From Brachynemurus nebulosus (Eukaryota > Arthropoda > Insecta > Neuroptera > Myrmeleontidae), in assembly GCA_035578155.1 (NCBI GenBank), contig JAPWDM010000004.1, positions 59,876,292 through 59,940,291 on the forward strand: 64,000 nucleotides of DNA, written 5' to 3'. Of the stretch, positions 48,094-60,591 are shown in pieces. The number at the start of each line of letters is the position of its first letter. Position 1 is the first letter of the stretch. A program made the position numbers and the translations under genes. Under the pieces are notes generated by a model. The model saw only the letters and a list, made by a program, of their open reading frames with translations. It did no database searches and was not told the origin of the DNA.

Positions 48094-48500
48094 TTGGTTC
48101 CGTGTTTTTTGAAACCGTGTTGTTCCAGACTTCAAAAGACAGACATTCCATTTCAAGTGTGAAAATAAAAAAATATAATAAATAAACGTTCCATTTAATT
48201 TGCAAGTTGTGTGTAGTCCAAACATATTGCGACGGTCAAAACCTACTTTTCGTTATCGAAAATTATCGATGTGGAAAATAACGGTATATATCGAAATTTT
48301 CAGCATTTAAATATGCAAATCTCTACATATTCGCTATCATTCCTATTATAGAATTCTTTGAAAATTTTAGTAACTTTTGTTTCCAGTATTTTTTCTTTTA
48401 TGATGACAGACTCAATTTACACGATTTTTATTTATGTAAATCAAATCCACATGGAACGGATATATTCGCGTACATTGAGGGCCGGTATAACCTTATATCA

Positions 48501-48590
<90 letters not shown>

Positions 48591-49197
48591 TAAAATGGGT
48601 CTACATACTTGCATATAAATAAACTTATTTTTACAATTACAGCCCCATCTTGTTACGAATAGAAAAAAATGTTTCGTATAAAAGTTGAGTATTTTGTCCC
48701 GTAGAATCCGAATTTGCAATAAAAACGGGGGCTTCTATTTTAGATTTCAAAATTACCCCCGCCTTCCCCCTCGTAGGGGGCAGGGGGGATTATCTTAGGA
48801 CAGAAAGATGGCCTCTTGAGAAATACTATTTTTTGGTCAGGCAAATTTTCCCTACAGGCTTATTTTTCAAGACATAGAAAATTCCAGGTTAAATGGATCA
48901 GCCTCTATATATTCTATATATATTTAAATTGTCCTCAAAACGTTAAGGAAAACTGTATATTTTTAACCAAAAAAAGTTTTATGAAATAGTTTTTAAAACG
49001 TTACAGAACGTTTATTGTCCGCAAAAAATGCGGTTATGCTTTTCAGCCGCCATACTGAAGCCATTATTGTGTGAGGTCAACTATGCCACCCATATTTGAA
49101 AAGCAGAGTTCATAACCTTTAATTTGAGCTATTGTACACCTATTTTAAGCGCAACACAAATTTTGGACAGCAAGGGGTCTCCCGTTCAGAAAAAATG

Positions 49198-49200
<3 letters not shown>
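48094..49200. other. No gene; (TA)n and a C/G hairpin
   Basis: Contains (TA)n 48507-48582 and an unusual GC-rich inverted tract at 48756-48789 (CCCCCGCCTTCCCCCT against AGGGGGCAGGGGGG). The rest is AT-rich. Confidence 0.55.
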
Positions 49201-49264
<64 letters not shown>

Positions 49265-49265
<1 letters not shown>

Positions 49266-50859
49266 TCCTCAAAACAAAATAAGGGCCACTTGAAAGTTTG
49301 TATTTTAAAACTGATTTATGTCGATCCACGTCAAAATAACTTTTGTAAATGACTGTTGTTATGATATTAAGTGGTTGAGTAAATGATAACAGTTAGGTTT
49401 AAGTGATATTATTGTTGAGGGGAAGATTTAAACGTTTTTTTTGTCTCGCACAGCGTCAAGTGGTTAGTATTACTTATTTTTTTGAGTTTGATTTTAAATC
49501 AGTTTGCGCTAGATTATTGATTGCTGAGGTTGTTTTTTGAAGTTTGGCGTGTTATTCAATCATTTATTTTTACAATGCCGAGAATTCGACACCATATGGA
49601 CGAAGCTACTGCTACCAGAGCCGTAACGATGATTGAGGGTGGTCAATCTCAACGTTCCGTGGCTCTGCAGTTGGGTTGTTCACGAAAGGCTATTCAAAAT
49701 GTTTGGAATCGGTATCAACAGACCGGTAGTGTAACCCGGCGCCATCGCTCAGGAAGAGTTCGTGCTACCACTGCCCGTGAAGACCATTACATTCGACTGT
49801 ATGCACGACGTGAGCCGACTGTTACCGCAGGTACTCTGCAAAATCGCTTACATCGATCTACTGGTACTGTTGTCAGTAATCAGACCATACGAAATCGTTT
49901 GCATGAAGACCAACAACGTTCAAGAAGACCAGTAATCCGTACCAAACTGACCGGAGCGCATCGTGCAAACCGTTTAAGATTTGCACGTGAACACCTTGAA
50001 TGGGGCTTGGAGGAATGGCGTCACGTACTCTTCACGGATGAGTGCAAGGTGAAGTTTTTTAGTGGTGATCGACGTGTAAGAGTGTGGAGAAGAAGTGGGG
50101 AAAGGTTTTCTGATCGTCACATTCATGAACGCGACAGATTTGGCGGTCCTAATGTCATGGTCTGGGGTGGAATTAGTTTGCAAGGCAAAACTGAGCTTGT
50201 TTTCCTAAACGAGGGTACTGTAACGGCTCAAAGTTACATCGAACAGGTTGTCGGACCCCATGTGATCCCCTTTGCACAACGAGCGGCTGACGGATTTATC
50301 CTGATGAAGGATAATGTCCGAGCGCATACCGTTCGAGCGACGACAACTGTCCTTAGGGAGGCTAATATAAAGGTTTTACCGTGGCCTACAAATAGCCCTG
50401 ACTTGAACCCAATAGAACATCTTTGGGATCAATTAAAACGGCGAGTCAGAGCAGCCGGAGAAGATGTGCACACCCAACAACAACTGATTGATGTCTTGAG
50501 AAGATGTTGGGAGGAGATTCCTGATGAAACCGTTAGGCATCTTATTGAAAGCATGCCGAGGAGGCTTCAAGAATGTGTTTTAAAAAGGGGAGGGCATACT
50601 CGATATTAAATCACCGAAAAGTTGCATAATGTGTGCTTTTACTCAAAGCGTGAACGTTTGTTGATGACTGTAAAAATGACAATAAAAATGATAAAATCCT
50701 AAAGAAATGTAATTATGGATTAATTTTTTATTTAATCTTATTAAAATTAATTTTATTTAGTAAAAAATTAGTTCCTTAATTAAATGTAAGCAATGTAAGT
50801 AACTTATATAAAAATAAACGTATGTAGCAAAACATGAGTGGCCCTTATTTTGTTTTGAG
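49265..50859 (+). mobile_element. Complete Tc1-type transposon, about 1.6 kb
   Basis: Inverted ends share CTCAAAACAAAATAAGGGCC (left from 49269, right ending 50858 as complement) and are flanked by TA at 49263-49264 and 50860-50861. The element sits within a (TA)n microsatellite, with 49201-49264 on the left and 50862-50953 on the right. It carries an uninterrupted transposase gene. Intact ORF and closely matching ends suggest recent activity. Confidence 0.9.
49575..50609 (+). CDS. Tc1/mariner transposase (344 aa, DD34E), apparently intact
   Basis: I choose ATG at 49575 (MPRIRHHMDE) because the alignment to Tc1 transposases normally begins just before the first helix-turn-helix; the frame is open 18 codons further upstream but without family-like sequence. 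In order: HTH (SQRSVALQLGCSRKAIQNVW), a basic hook-like GRVRATT, a second HTH region, then the catalytic core with FTDE (D155), LMKDN (D246) and NPIEHLW (E281). The 34-residue gap between the last two gives DD34E, the Tc1 signature. It cuts and pastes the element at TA sites in the nucleus. The usual QDNAxxH motif is KDNVRAH here. No stop or frameshift. Confidence 0.95.
   Translation: MPRIRHHMDEATATRAVTMIEGGQSQRSVALQLGCSRKAIQNVWNRYQQTGSVTRRHRSGRVRATTAREDHYIRLYARREPTVTAGTLQNRLHRSTGTVVSNQTIRNRLHEDQQRSRRPVIRTKLTGAHRANRLRFAREHLEWGLEEWRHVLFTDECKVKFFSGDRRVRVWRRSGERFSDRHIHERDRFGGPNVMVWGGISLQGKTELVFLNEGTVTAQSYIEQVVGPHVIPFAQRAADGFILMKDNVRAHTVRATTTVLREANIKVLPWPTNSPDLNPIEHLWDQLKRRVRAAGEDVHTQQQLIDVLRRCWEEIPDETVRHLIESMPRRLQECVLKRGGHTRY

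Positions 50860-50861
<2 letters not shown>

Positions 50862-50953
<92 letters not shown>
50862..50953. repeat. (TA)n tract right of the Tc1 element
   Basis: About 92 bp of TA; with 49201-49264 it forms one original tract of roughly 155 bp split by the transposon. Confidence 0.95.
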
Positions 50954-50957
<4 letters not shown>

Positions 50958-51162
50958 AGCCGTTAGCACAATTATTTATAAAGTTATTTATTAGTGGCAT
51001 TTTTACCATGAAAGTACGGTTAGACCCGTTGATACGTCTAAGATTGCTTCGTTTGTTGCATTTGTTTAATGCGTCAGGCGAAATTTTGTTAATTTCACCT
51101 AGGTATACACACATAATATACAGCCTTGGCCAAAAGTATTAGGCATCCCGATAAGACACGTG

Positions 51163-51545
51163 TAACTGTAAGAAGATGACTCACAGAAGCATTCTTAAAA
51201 AGCCGCAAAGCCAGGAAGAAACCTTGGCTCTCCGACAACAACAAAAAGAATCGTTTGGAATGGCCTCTAAGACACTAACATTTTTCTGAAGAAGATTGGT
51301 CCAGTGTGATATGATCCGACGAATCTAATTTGGAGGTAAGTTCGATTTTATAATATCCCATTAAACAATGTGATTAGATTCGCTGGACCATACCACTTTG
51401 GACCAATCTTCTTCAGAAGAATACTGGTGTCTTAGAGCCCATTTTAAACGATTTTTCTTGTTGTTGTCGGAGAGCCAAGGTTTTTTCCTGGCTTTGCAGC
51501 TTCTTGAGCCTACTTCTGTGAGTCTTCTTCTTACAGTTCGAAAAC
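51163..51545. repeat. Internal inverted duplication in the Tc1-like element
   Basis: About 51163-51335 is the inverse of about 51370-51545 (shared TTGGCTCTCCGACAACAACA and CTGAAGAAGATTGGTCCA), giving a roughly 170-bp stem with a short loop. It makes the element a foldback. Confidence 0.8.
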
Positions 51546-51860
51546 AAATTGGTTTCCTAATGTCCTCCGATAAATCTTCAGTGAGCTCAGAAGAAGTTTT
51601 TGCGGTCTTTAAGTGAGTTACGGATAAGTTTTCGAATCTGGCGGTTAGTATTAATGCGTTTTCTGCCCATTCTCATCTTGTTTGTGCGAGAGCCAGTCTC
51701 CGTGAACCTTTTAATGGTAGATTGCACTGCACATCGTCAAACTTTTATTAATTTAGCAATCTCTATTTGAGTCTTTCCTTCTTCATATAACATCTGGATT
51801 TTTATCCGTGTTGCTGTGTTAAGTTCTCGTTGTTTCGGTATTTCGTATTACAAACTGTCT
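51340..51860 (-). pseudogene. Tc1-type transposase remnant
   Basis: On the minus strand, from about 51850 down, broken frames encode an HTH segment (RIKIQMLYEEGKTQIEIAKL), then GRKRINTNRQIRKLIRNSLK and a stretch including ALRQQQEKSFKMG near 51440. Several stops interrupt it. The catalytic half is missing. A second, plus-strand copy of the 51370-51545 part lies at 51163-51335. Confidence 0.7.
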
Positions 51861-52134
51861 CTACTACACAAATAAATAACACTCAGCAGCTTCTTGTTAT
51901 CGCGAAAGTTAATAAAAGACTGACAAATGAATTACACTCTTTTTCAAAAAACTTCATATTTCACGTTTGGTGAACCAGGTTTTTTATGGCACCTTAAAAT
52001 CATTTATCTATTGTTTAAAATTAACTTTTAGTATTGCCTTTTATTCTATTATTAAACAGATACGTCATTCTTAAATTAATTTATAAGTTACACGTGTTTT
52101 ATGGAGGTGACTAATACTTTTGGACAAGGCTGTA

Positions 52135-52960
52135 TTTATGAAGAATGTCTACTAAATTATTAAGATATAACGTCAAATTAAAAATGTTTTTGCATAGAAA
52201 TTTATTAAGGATTATTTTTTAAACGGTGGTAGTTATTCCTTTTTATTTTTAATTACAACAGAGAATTATTCATTTTAGGAATCATGTTCATTAAAACAAA
52301 AGAATCAAATATCGCTATTGTTAGAAAATACTCTAACTAATAATCGGATTTAAATTTCCTTTATTTTTGTACTGTTATTGTGTCTTTGTATTTGGTTCGT
52401 TGTTATAGATAAATGATTATAAAAAAGAATAAGAACCGGTAACAAGAAAAAAGGTCAAATTCTTTTTAACTTCTTATTTAATTGACTATTTGTTTGCTAA
52501 GAAACAATGGAATATTTTTTAAACGAAAGCAATTAACTGATGCTGCAAAGTTGGTTAAAAAAGTAAGCTAGTCATTTTCGGATATAAAGAAAATGACCTT
52601 TACTATATTTTCGCGCTTATTTCGCATGGACGAACAGTAACTTCGCGATCTTTCAAAATTAAGTAGAAAAGCTGAAAGTCTAAAAAGTCTATTTGATTAG
52701 CTTACATGGAAAAAAGTAGGCACGACAGAATCTCAACCAGCGATTATAATAAAAAGAACTGTACCTAGGTATTCAGCGCTTTTGTCGCGCTCAATATAAC
52801 CACCATCCAATTTTTTCTAACTCCTATAGTTTTCCGGAAAACGTAGAAAACTGTTTTAGATAAAAAAAAAATGAGCTAGTCATTTCCGAATACAGGGAAA
52901 ATTATAGGTCATTTTCCCAATATCCGGAAATAATTTTTTCATTTTTATAAAATTTTCCAC
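52135..52960. other. No gene recognised
   Basis: AT-rich sequence without supported features. Confidence 0.5.
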
Positions 52961-53009
52961 CTTAAGAATTGATGTTGACATAACACGGTACACATTTCTT
53001 TGATTTATA

Positions 53010-53520
53010 ATATTTCAAGGTTTCGTATAACACCGTTTCGATATAACACGAAACACGGTTTCGATAAAACGCTGTTTCGATACAACACAGTTTCGATACA
53101 ACACGGTACATATTGCCATGGTTTATATTGTATATACCTATACGAAATTGAAGACATGAGTGGGTGAAGGTGTTATGTAACATTTTTTATAATTTTACAG
53201 TAGAAGCGTTTGAAACTTTTTATTTACATATACTTCCCATGCAATAGCACATGTTTATTGTTGTATTTCTATAAATTTATTGGATCAACGAAACGAAATT
53301 TTAATATAATTATGATACTTCAGTACAGAACATACCAAAATTTGGTAAAAAATAAATTTTTAAAAAAATGTTACATAACACCTTCATCCATTTATGTTTT
53401 AAATTAATTTAATAAATAAGTAAGATAATAATTTAAATAAATAAAAAAAAAGTCGCGTATAACACGGTTTCGATATGGCACGCTACGAATTAACCGTGTT
53501 ATACGGGGGACATCTCTACA
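53010..53520. mobile_element. Repeat element with ACACGGTTTCGATATAA units
   Basis: Degenerate, roughly 20-bp units (CGTTTCGATATAACAC and variants) lie at 53030-53108, and further units of the same kind at about 53455-53510. Between them, GGGTGAAGGTGTTATGTAAC (53163 on) is inverted near 53370-53390. The motif is like the terminal parts of pogo/Tigger-type non-autonomous elements in my memory; assignment is tentative. Confidence 0.45.
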
Positions 53521-53790
53521 TCTCCTTTTATGAGAAAGCTTGGAGCGAAGATCTAATATGTAAAATCAGTTTCGCATGTAATGCCTTATAATTTATATCT
53601 AGGATTATAATAAATTGTACACAGTTTATATATCTACATATCTTGATTAGTGATGCTTTTTTCCTAAAATGAACTTACTCATGGCGTCAACATTCTAATA
53701 TAGTCGTTCGGTATTAATCTACACCATACGTATGGTATATATTCTAAAATGTATCTGCATATGCTGTTTTATTAGATATTAGGCTCTTAT

Positions 53791-53906
53791 AAATAATAAA
53801 CAAATATTTTACTTCGCAAAAATACCACTTTTATTTTGAAACTGTGACAATATTGTTTCAAAATAAAAGTGGTATTTTTGTGAAGTAAAATATTTGTTTA
53901 TTATTT
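53791..53906. repeat. 52-bp-arm hairpin, 12-nt loop
   Basis: 53791-53842 and 53855-53906 are reverse complements with about one mismatch. The tips read AAATAATAAACAAATATT. A compact, nearly perfect hairpin; it may be a very small foldback element or a hairpin-RNA-like locus. Confidence 0.9.
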
Positions 53907-54449
53907 ACAAATATGGAATACCATAAAGTAACGCTCAAATCTATTAATATTATTAGGCTCTTACTTCATACATCTGCAAAAATTATAACAGTATGTAATC
54001 TGAATCCTAATCACTCCACCGCAAAACCCTAGCTACTTATTTGATTTACAAGCTGTATTACATCAACGTCCACATATTGTGTCTGTTACATAATCCATGA
54101 ATGAATCTTAATTACTAACTCGCTGGAAAAAGTACTGAAACTTTGAGTATGGAAATTAGCTAGGCTTTTTCTAAAATATTTGTTGAAGATTTTATATATG
54201 TATAATTATGTATAATTTTCTGTTTGATAAACTTTTCTCGGTGAATAGACATTTTTCTCGGAATCATTACTATATAATCTTCTGATATTATTCTTAGAGC
54301 AATATAGTTTAGTTTATACAACGACAGTAACTAACAACAATTTCAGGAAGTACTCTTTGCATCATATCCCATATACTTTGTGAACTTTCGAGAAGAAAGA
54401 GTCGTATCATATTTAAGTCAATTCAAGTAACGTAATTCAATCTTGTTGC

Positions 54450-56040
54450 TTCTGGCACATATCACAGCTTTCAACCAAAAAACTAACTTTCTATAGAGAT
54501 GGAGGTAGAAAAAGAACTTCCTAACTGTTGCTGTATTATTAAATTTAATAAAACTTTTATGAACGTACTAGATGTATTTTCTACTGCTGTTCTGTCGAAG
54601 TATATGTACAAGCAAGTGTTATAAACCCACTTACTTATGAAAATCACGGAACAGCTGGCAAAATACATATTAATTTTGATAATAATTGAAACAATGCAAA
54701 GAATATTCATGGGCAGCTTAGCTGATGAAATGTTGTTTGATTCTAGTGGATCCTGCGATCAAACAAATACCTGTGTTACCTTTATATTTGTTGGCATAAA
54801 AACTGGTACTTTACCTATTGCTGTCATTTTATATACTAGTCAATCTCAAGAAAATTATATACATTGATTCTAATCTGCAGAAGATTATTTAGAGAAATTC
54901 TTCCAAACAGTAGATTACTTCTTTGTTATTTCATGTAAATCAAGCTCGGTGGCGTTGGCTATGGCATAGTGGTCACGGTATAATTAAAAAAGATCACCAA
55001 CCAATTATGAAAAAATTCGGATCTGCAATATTTGCTAACACAATCCATTAGCCCAAATTAATATGTCTGATTTATTAAATGAAGAGCGACTGAAAAAAAG
55101 TAAGAAACTGGAAGATCATTTAACGAATCTCTGGACAAGACGCGAGGAGTGATGTTTAACCTATCGCTTAGGTGTTCTAAGACGAGGGAAGAACACAAAC
55201 AATGACTGTGAAGTTACAATCGAATTCTCAAAGATGCAATATTGCAGCGCTGTAAAGTGTTCAATATGTGTGCGCTAGTAGACTTTATCGCGAAGATTTT
55301 AGAAGCGTATCATCAAAAACGGCTGATTCAGTTTGCCAGTGGTAGAATAAGACATCCTACATTAGCATATGAAAATTTTGCTAAGAAACTAATAGCATCA
55401 AAGATGTAATTCAAGTGGACAAAAATATTTATTTAATCAAAGAAAAATGTCAAATACTTTATTGACTGTCAAATGGCAATATGTGACTGTGCACATGACG
55501 CTGGGGGCGATTTTGTAAACACCTCTGTGCTGTAGAAAGAAAACGTGGGGCTATATTTACCACTTCGCTAGATTTAAATGACTCTGACCGTCAACAATTT
55601 GCAAAATTTGCTTTGGATGATCAATTTTCGGCTTCCTTCTTCGAAAATATTACGAGTGAATCAAGTGGAAACAATGAAAAGAGACAAACTGGCGCGATAA
55701 TATATGTTAAGATACCAAACAATGAAAACTTTGAGAATGTCGTTCAAAATGTCAAGACTCAATGGCAAAGAACTATTGATGTCCTAGAAAAAGATCCAAA
55801 TGCTACGCATACAAAAATTCTTACAAAGTTTGCATCTAAACTACAAACCCCATCCAGTATTATATCGTTTATTTGTGAAAAAAGCGTTAAACGAAGATCT
55901 AGCAAAATTCATGTACACCTACATCGGTCGCCCGCCATAAAGAAAGAGGTCTACCATGTAGTGGAAGGATTCAATCAGGTCGACCAGCCAAGTCTGAAAC
56001 TGTGAAAAGAAAACGCGTTCACAATATTTCATATGATATT
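54450..56040 (+). pseudogene. MULE-type transposase, heavily decayed
   Basis: Fragments in shifting plus-strand frames follow the MULE transposase order. They are MLFDSSGSCDQTNTCVTFIF then GTLPIAVILYTSQSQENY at 54637-54867 (start of the DDE fold), HVNQARWRWLWHSGHGI near 54935, KLEDHLTNLWTRREEW near 55100, and a SWIM-like zinc motif (CDCAHD...FCKHL) near 55490. The C-terminal part (55613-56005, open for 130 codons) contains NATHTKILTKFASKL. The middle of the catalytic domain and the N-terminus are lost. The family was named from the WRWL and SWIM features (established for MULE transposases); terminal repeats were not found. Confidence 0.7.
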
Positions 56041-56589
56041 GATAATATGAACTCCTGCCAAAAAACATTGATTTTATAAGAATACGTTCTTTAATTTCAT
56101 TTATCTATATATGTATGTTGATTGTATATAACCCACTTATTTTTAATGTACCAATCTTTTTTCTTTTTAATAAACAGATAAATAAATCGCCCGTTTTTTT
56201 TTTTTTTTTTTAAATAAACCATACTGGTTTTCATACATGTAGTATATTAGACATCTGTTGGTCAAGTGGACAGTAGTATGAGTGATAACTAGCAGTGATC
56301 TATGCAATTATGTCTCACCGACAGCATAGATAAGAATACGTGCCAAAATAATAGTTATAATTGAAGTCACTATGTTAATGAGCAGCGCTGGTGATAATTA
56401 CGCAAATATACTCTATGGATCGTCTGACTATAGTTTTCAACCCGTCAACTTCGGTTAAAGAGTTCACTTGTACATTCGGCGAGCTAGTTGAAAGTAATCT
56501 AAATTATTAAATACATTTTGTGCTTAACAATAATTATAATTACTTAAAATATTTTCTGTTACTATTTTATTTTATTATTTGAATAAACT
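56041..56589. other. No gene recognised
   Basis: AT-rich, with a T-run at about 56195-56211. Confidence 0.5.
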
Positions 56590-56698
56590 TTTAGCGAATT
56601 TCGAAAACGGCCGCGCTCATGATGCAATCTGAGCCCGGGACTATGGTAGAAATATGTTTTGAGATCCCTAGAATACGTAAATGATAGTCACTAAAACT

Positions 56699-56764
<66 letters not shown>

Positions 56765-58526
56765 CCACTATAACTTTCGAACACGTTTAGTGCTTATGAA
56801 ATTTTGTGTGCGAACTGAAATCCGGATTGGCTCGGCTAAATTCGTCAGCCAGACACGTCGGATGAAGAGAAGTAGGTTTTCTGACCATTCTTTATCATTT
56901 TTGATCATTCGATCCTATCATTAGGCAGTTCGATTTTCACGTCGTTGAAAAGGAAAAAAAATTACGAAGAAAACGTTCTTATAATTTTCTTTCTATGTTA
57001 AGTATTTTTCGAGAAAATTGTAATTTTTCACATTTGTACTACTTTGCTCTCTTTGTCATTGTAATAAGTAATTTATATTTCTGTCTCAATTCATTATAAA
57101 ATATAGAAAAATCGCTTTTTTTAAGATTTTTTAAAAAAACAAGTAATATCTGTTCACATATATGTATTAATTGTATTATAATAAACAAAGTTCTGTCTCT
57201 CTGTTAATTGCATCATAATTAACGTAGCTCTGTCTCAAGTTGAAAAATTAAAATTAAGCAGATTTTTTAAGCTTAAGTAATAAAGATTGAATTTTAAATA
57301 AACAAGAATTGAAATTTATGTCATTCTCATCACTTAATATTATTAAATATAAAAAAAAAAATAATATAATATGTTTGCACGCACGGAAAAGAATTTTAAA
57401 TAGATCGATTTTGAAAATTTTTTCACCAATAATTATTAATGTTAGAAAGTTAAACAATTTTAAATGGATTTAAGGTATCTTACGTGAGATCCGTCAAGGT
57501 TTTGGGGACCTAAAAACGCCAAAAATTAATTACCCGATCAATTTTGAAAATTTTTTCACAGTTGGTAAGTTAAAGTACCTATTTGAATTAATTAATTAAA
57601 TGATGTCCGCAACAACCTTACGGACCGCCATAAGTTATATGAGATCTTTAGGACAATTTTCTTATTGTTCGAGTACTAAAATTATTTTAGATGAATAAAA
57701 ATTATGTTGTATGAGTTTCGCCAGGGTTTACTGATCCCATAATTGTAAAAACTAAACTAACCGACCAGTTTTGAAAATTTTTTCACTGTTACAGAGCTAA
57801 ATTATTTTAGATAGATATAGATTACATTATGTAAGGTCCGCTAGGGTCCATACGCCCCAAAAGTGTCAAAAATAAACTAACCGACCGATTTTGAAAATTG
57901 TTTCACTGTTAGGGAGCTAAGCTATTTTAGATAGATATAGACTACGTTATGTAGGGTCCGCCAGGGTCGATGGAACCCAAAAGTGGTGAAAATAAACTAA
58001 CCAACCGATTCTGAAAATTTTTTCACTGTTAGAGAGCTAAATTATTTTAGGTAGATATAAATTACATTATGTAAGATCCGCCAGGGTCCATGGGATCCAA
58101 AAGTGTCAAAAATGAAATAAGTGACCGATTTTGAAAATTTTTTCACTGTTACAGAGGTAAGCAATTTTTGATGGTTATAGCTTATATGTTGTATGAGCTC
58201 GGCCAGGGCCCTGGGATCTTAAAAACACAAAAATAAACTAACCGACCGATTTTAAAAATTGTTTCACTGTTAGAGAGCTAAACTATTTTAGATAAATATA
58301 GATTACGTTATGAAAGGTCCGACAGCGTCAGTGTGACCCAAAAGTGTCAAAAATAAAATAACTGACCAATTTTGACAATTTTTTTATACTATTACAGAGG
58401 TAAACCATTTTAGATAGGTACAGGTTGTGTTATCTGAGATCCACAACTGTCCTGCGCATGCAAATGCGGCAAGAATCCTACACAACGGACTTTGAAAATA
58501 CCTTTACTCTTAGAAAGGTAAAATAT

Positions 58527-58604
<78 letters not shown>
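56590..58604 (+). mobile_element. Modular 120-bp-array element, copy 5
   Basis: Same order as copies 1 and 4: segment A from 56590, (TA)n 56705-56760, B (CACTATAACTTTCGAACACG), C, a single unit and then the array from about 57760 to 58400 in 120-bp register, the GATCCACAACTGTCCTGCG tail, and (TA)n 58530-58604. Confidence 0.75.
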
Positions 58605-58606
<2 letters not shown>

Positions 58607-59593
58607 TGGAAGACATATTTTGTTGTTACATAAAATATTCTTGCAATTGGGAGAAAACCCAGAAGCCTTTATTACGACGCTCCACAGTATTCGATTAGGC
58701 TAATTTAACGGGACAAAATTAAACAACTAGGTATTGTATTTGACTGAATTTTTATTTATTGCTGTACATTGTACATTCATTTACTTATTTAATCAAACAC
58801 GATAAACAATCTATGGGCTTTGTTGATCGCCATATGTTAAAAAGCTCTTCTCTGATTATTTGACGATCTGTAAAACAAATACATTACTTATCAAACTCCG
58901 CACGACTCCGGACTTTAAATACGTATTAACTGTACAGTACAATAACTAAAGTAACGTTTAAAATAGTTTTGAAAATCTTATGACATCTTGCAGTATAACT
59001 TTTTTTAATTACAAACTGGTATTTTAACAGTAATTTAACATACTTTAGTTTAAAGGAGCTTATTAGTCGACTATACAATAATATAAATAATAATATATTT
59101 ACGTACGTAGAGACATACCTATAGAAGTTGATTCCATTTTAACATTAAACAAAATACGTTTCTAAACACAGTAGCAACACCTCATACGCTAAGAGTCGCA
59201 ATCACACTGATGGCTGCGGTAAAACCAACGTTAACTTTGTACTATTGGTAACATGCAGGGACATGTACAGGTCATAATAAATGTACCCGATCTTGTTGTC
59301 ATAATAAATGTACCCGACAGTCAGCTACCCAAGTAACATATTGGTTTAAACATCTGTTATACTTCGTAAATATACCTTTTGTCCTGTTAGATGGGTTAAA
59401 TCGGTTAAATCGAATACTGTGCGCTCTTATATCCATTAAAACTCACTGTTTGGTGTACTTTCTGGATAAGTGGAATCATTGACTCATATTTGTTTAGAGG
59501 TAATAACGGCCAGAATGTTACTGACAAGCCTTTATAGAGCTTTACAGATACTTCTTCGTTCCTCAGTTGAATGGTATTGATGTAGTAGAGCTT
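58605..59593. other. No gene recognised
   Basis: A 28-bp direct duplication (GTCATAATAAATGTACCCGA) at about 59272-59320 is the only structure noted. Confidence 0.45.
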
Positions 59594-59790
59594 TTTTGTC
59601 AACAAGATGGCGCAAAATGTCAGACAACGTGCGGCACCATCAATTTATTATGGTAAACATTCAACGAGGACATAATTTCGCGTAGTGAACTCGTAAACTA
59701 GTCTCCACGATCGTGTGACCTCACACCAATGAATTATTTTCTTTGGAGATATAGCACCATGAGATTAAGACTGCACTATCTACAAAAGTT
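59594..59790 (+). pseudogene. mariner-superfamily transposase C-terminal fragment
   Basis: One frame with two nonsense codons reads FCQQDGAKCQTTCGTINLLW, then after stops ISRSELVN and SPRSCDLTPMNYFLW. The QQDGA and CDLTPxxYFLW motifs are the second and third catalytic regions of an insect mariner-type transposase subgroup. The N-terminal half is absent. Confidence 0.75.
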
Positions 59791-59942
59791 TTAGGTTTTG
59801 AGTTATTGATACCTTCGGATTCATTTTTTGAAAACTAAAATTTTTTTTATTTAAAAAAAACATTGCCCATTACATTGATCGTCCATTACAGCCATTAGCA
59901 GTAGAATATGATAATAATATAACAGAAATAACAAAAATGAAA

Positions 59943-59945
<3 letters not shown>

Positions 59946-60020
<75 letters not shown>
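59946..60020. repeat. (TA)n microsatellite
   Basis: About 75 bp of TA repeats. Confidence 0.95.
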
Positions 60021-60022
<2 letters not shown>

Positions 60023-60591
60023 TATGTCGTATGTTGCATATGAATACATTATAAAAAATGAAATATTATTCCAATAATATTTCAAAGGACAGGGATCAGG
60101 AGGACATCGTCACTGATACCCATCGGGACTTTCACAAAAAGACAAACAAGTGTGGGGAGTCATGGAAAGGTTAACATTAGAGAATGCAGTGCAGTACACT
60201 GCACAGTGTAAAACATTAAGGGTGATAAGACAAACACAGTGGATTAAACATTAATTTTTGCTGACTGAAAATACTAGGAGACAGCGGAGAAAATTGTGGT
60301 GCGACTTAGCGAAAGGAGAAAAGATAAGTTTAGGGGAAAAGTTAAGTTTCCTTTAAGGATAATGTGGAAGAATAGACTTCTTTGGTTGAGCGAAAATGGG
60401 GCACGAAAACAGAAGATGGTGAGCATTACATAGACAAACTCCACAGCTGTAGCTTGATGTTTACCTCATACAAAGGCGATGTAAATGGACTGGCAAGGAG
60501 TTGTGTTTTAAGTCGACTATTTGTGACAATATTATGTCGGCTTCTTATGTCAAGCTGTTGAAACCAAGGCTGAAGTGGGGTCGGATGCTTG
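60021..60591. other. Probable 3' part of the RNase H retrotransposon remnant; no firm frame
   Basis: Less AT-rich than its surroundings. On the minus strand a short coding-like stretch (NIVTNSRLKTQLLASPF) lies near 60500, downstream of the RNase H fragment. Stops are frequent. Confidence 0.35.

Larger units (their letters stand above)
51121..52132 (-). mobile_element. Second Tc1-like element, broken, about 1.0 kb
   Basis: Ends are inverted: CAGCCTTGGCCAAAAGTATT on the left and AATACTTTTGGACAAGGCTG on the right, flanked by TA at 51119-51120 and 52133-52134. It has lost part of the coding region and has an internal inverted duplication. These ends are a different Tc1 subfamily from the intact element. 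Confidence 0.85.
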
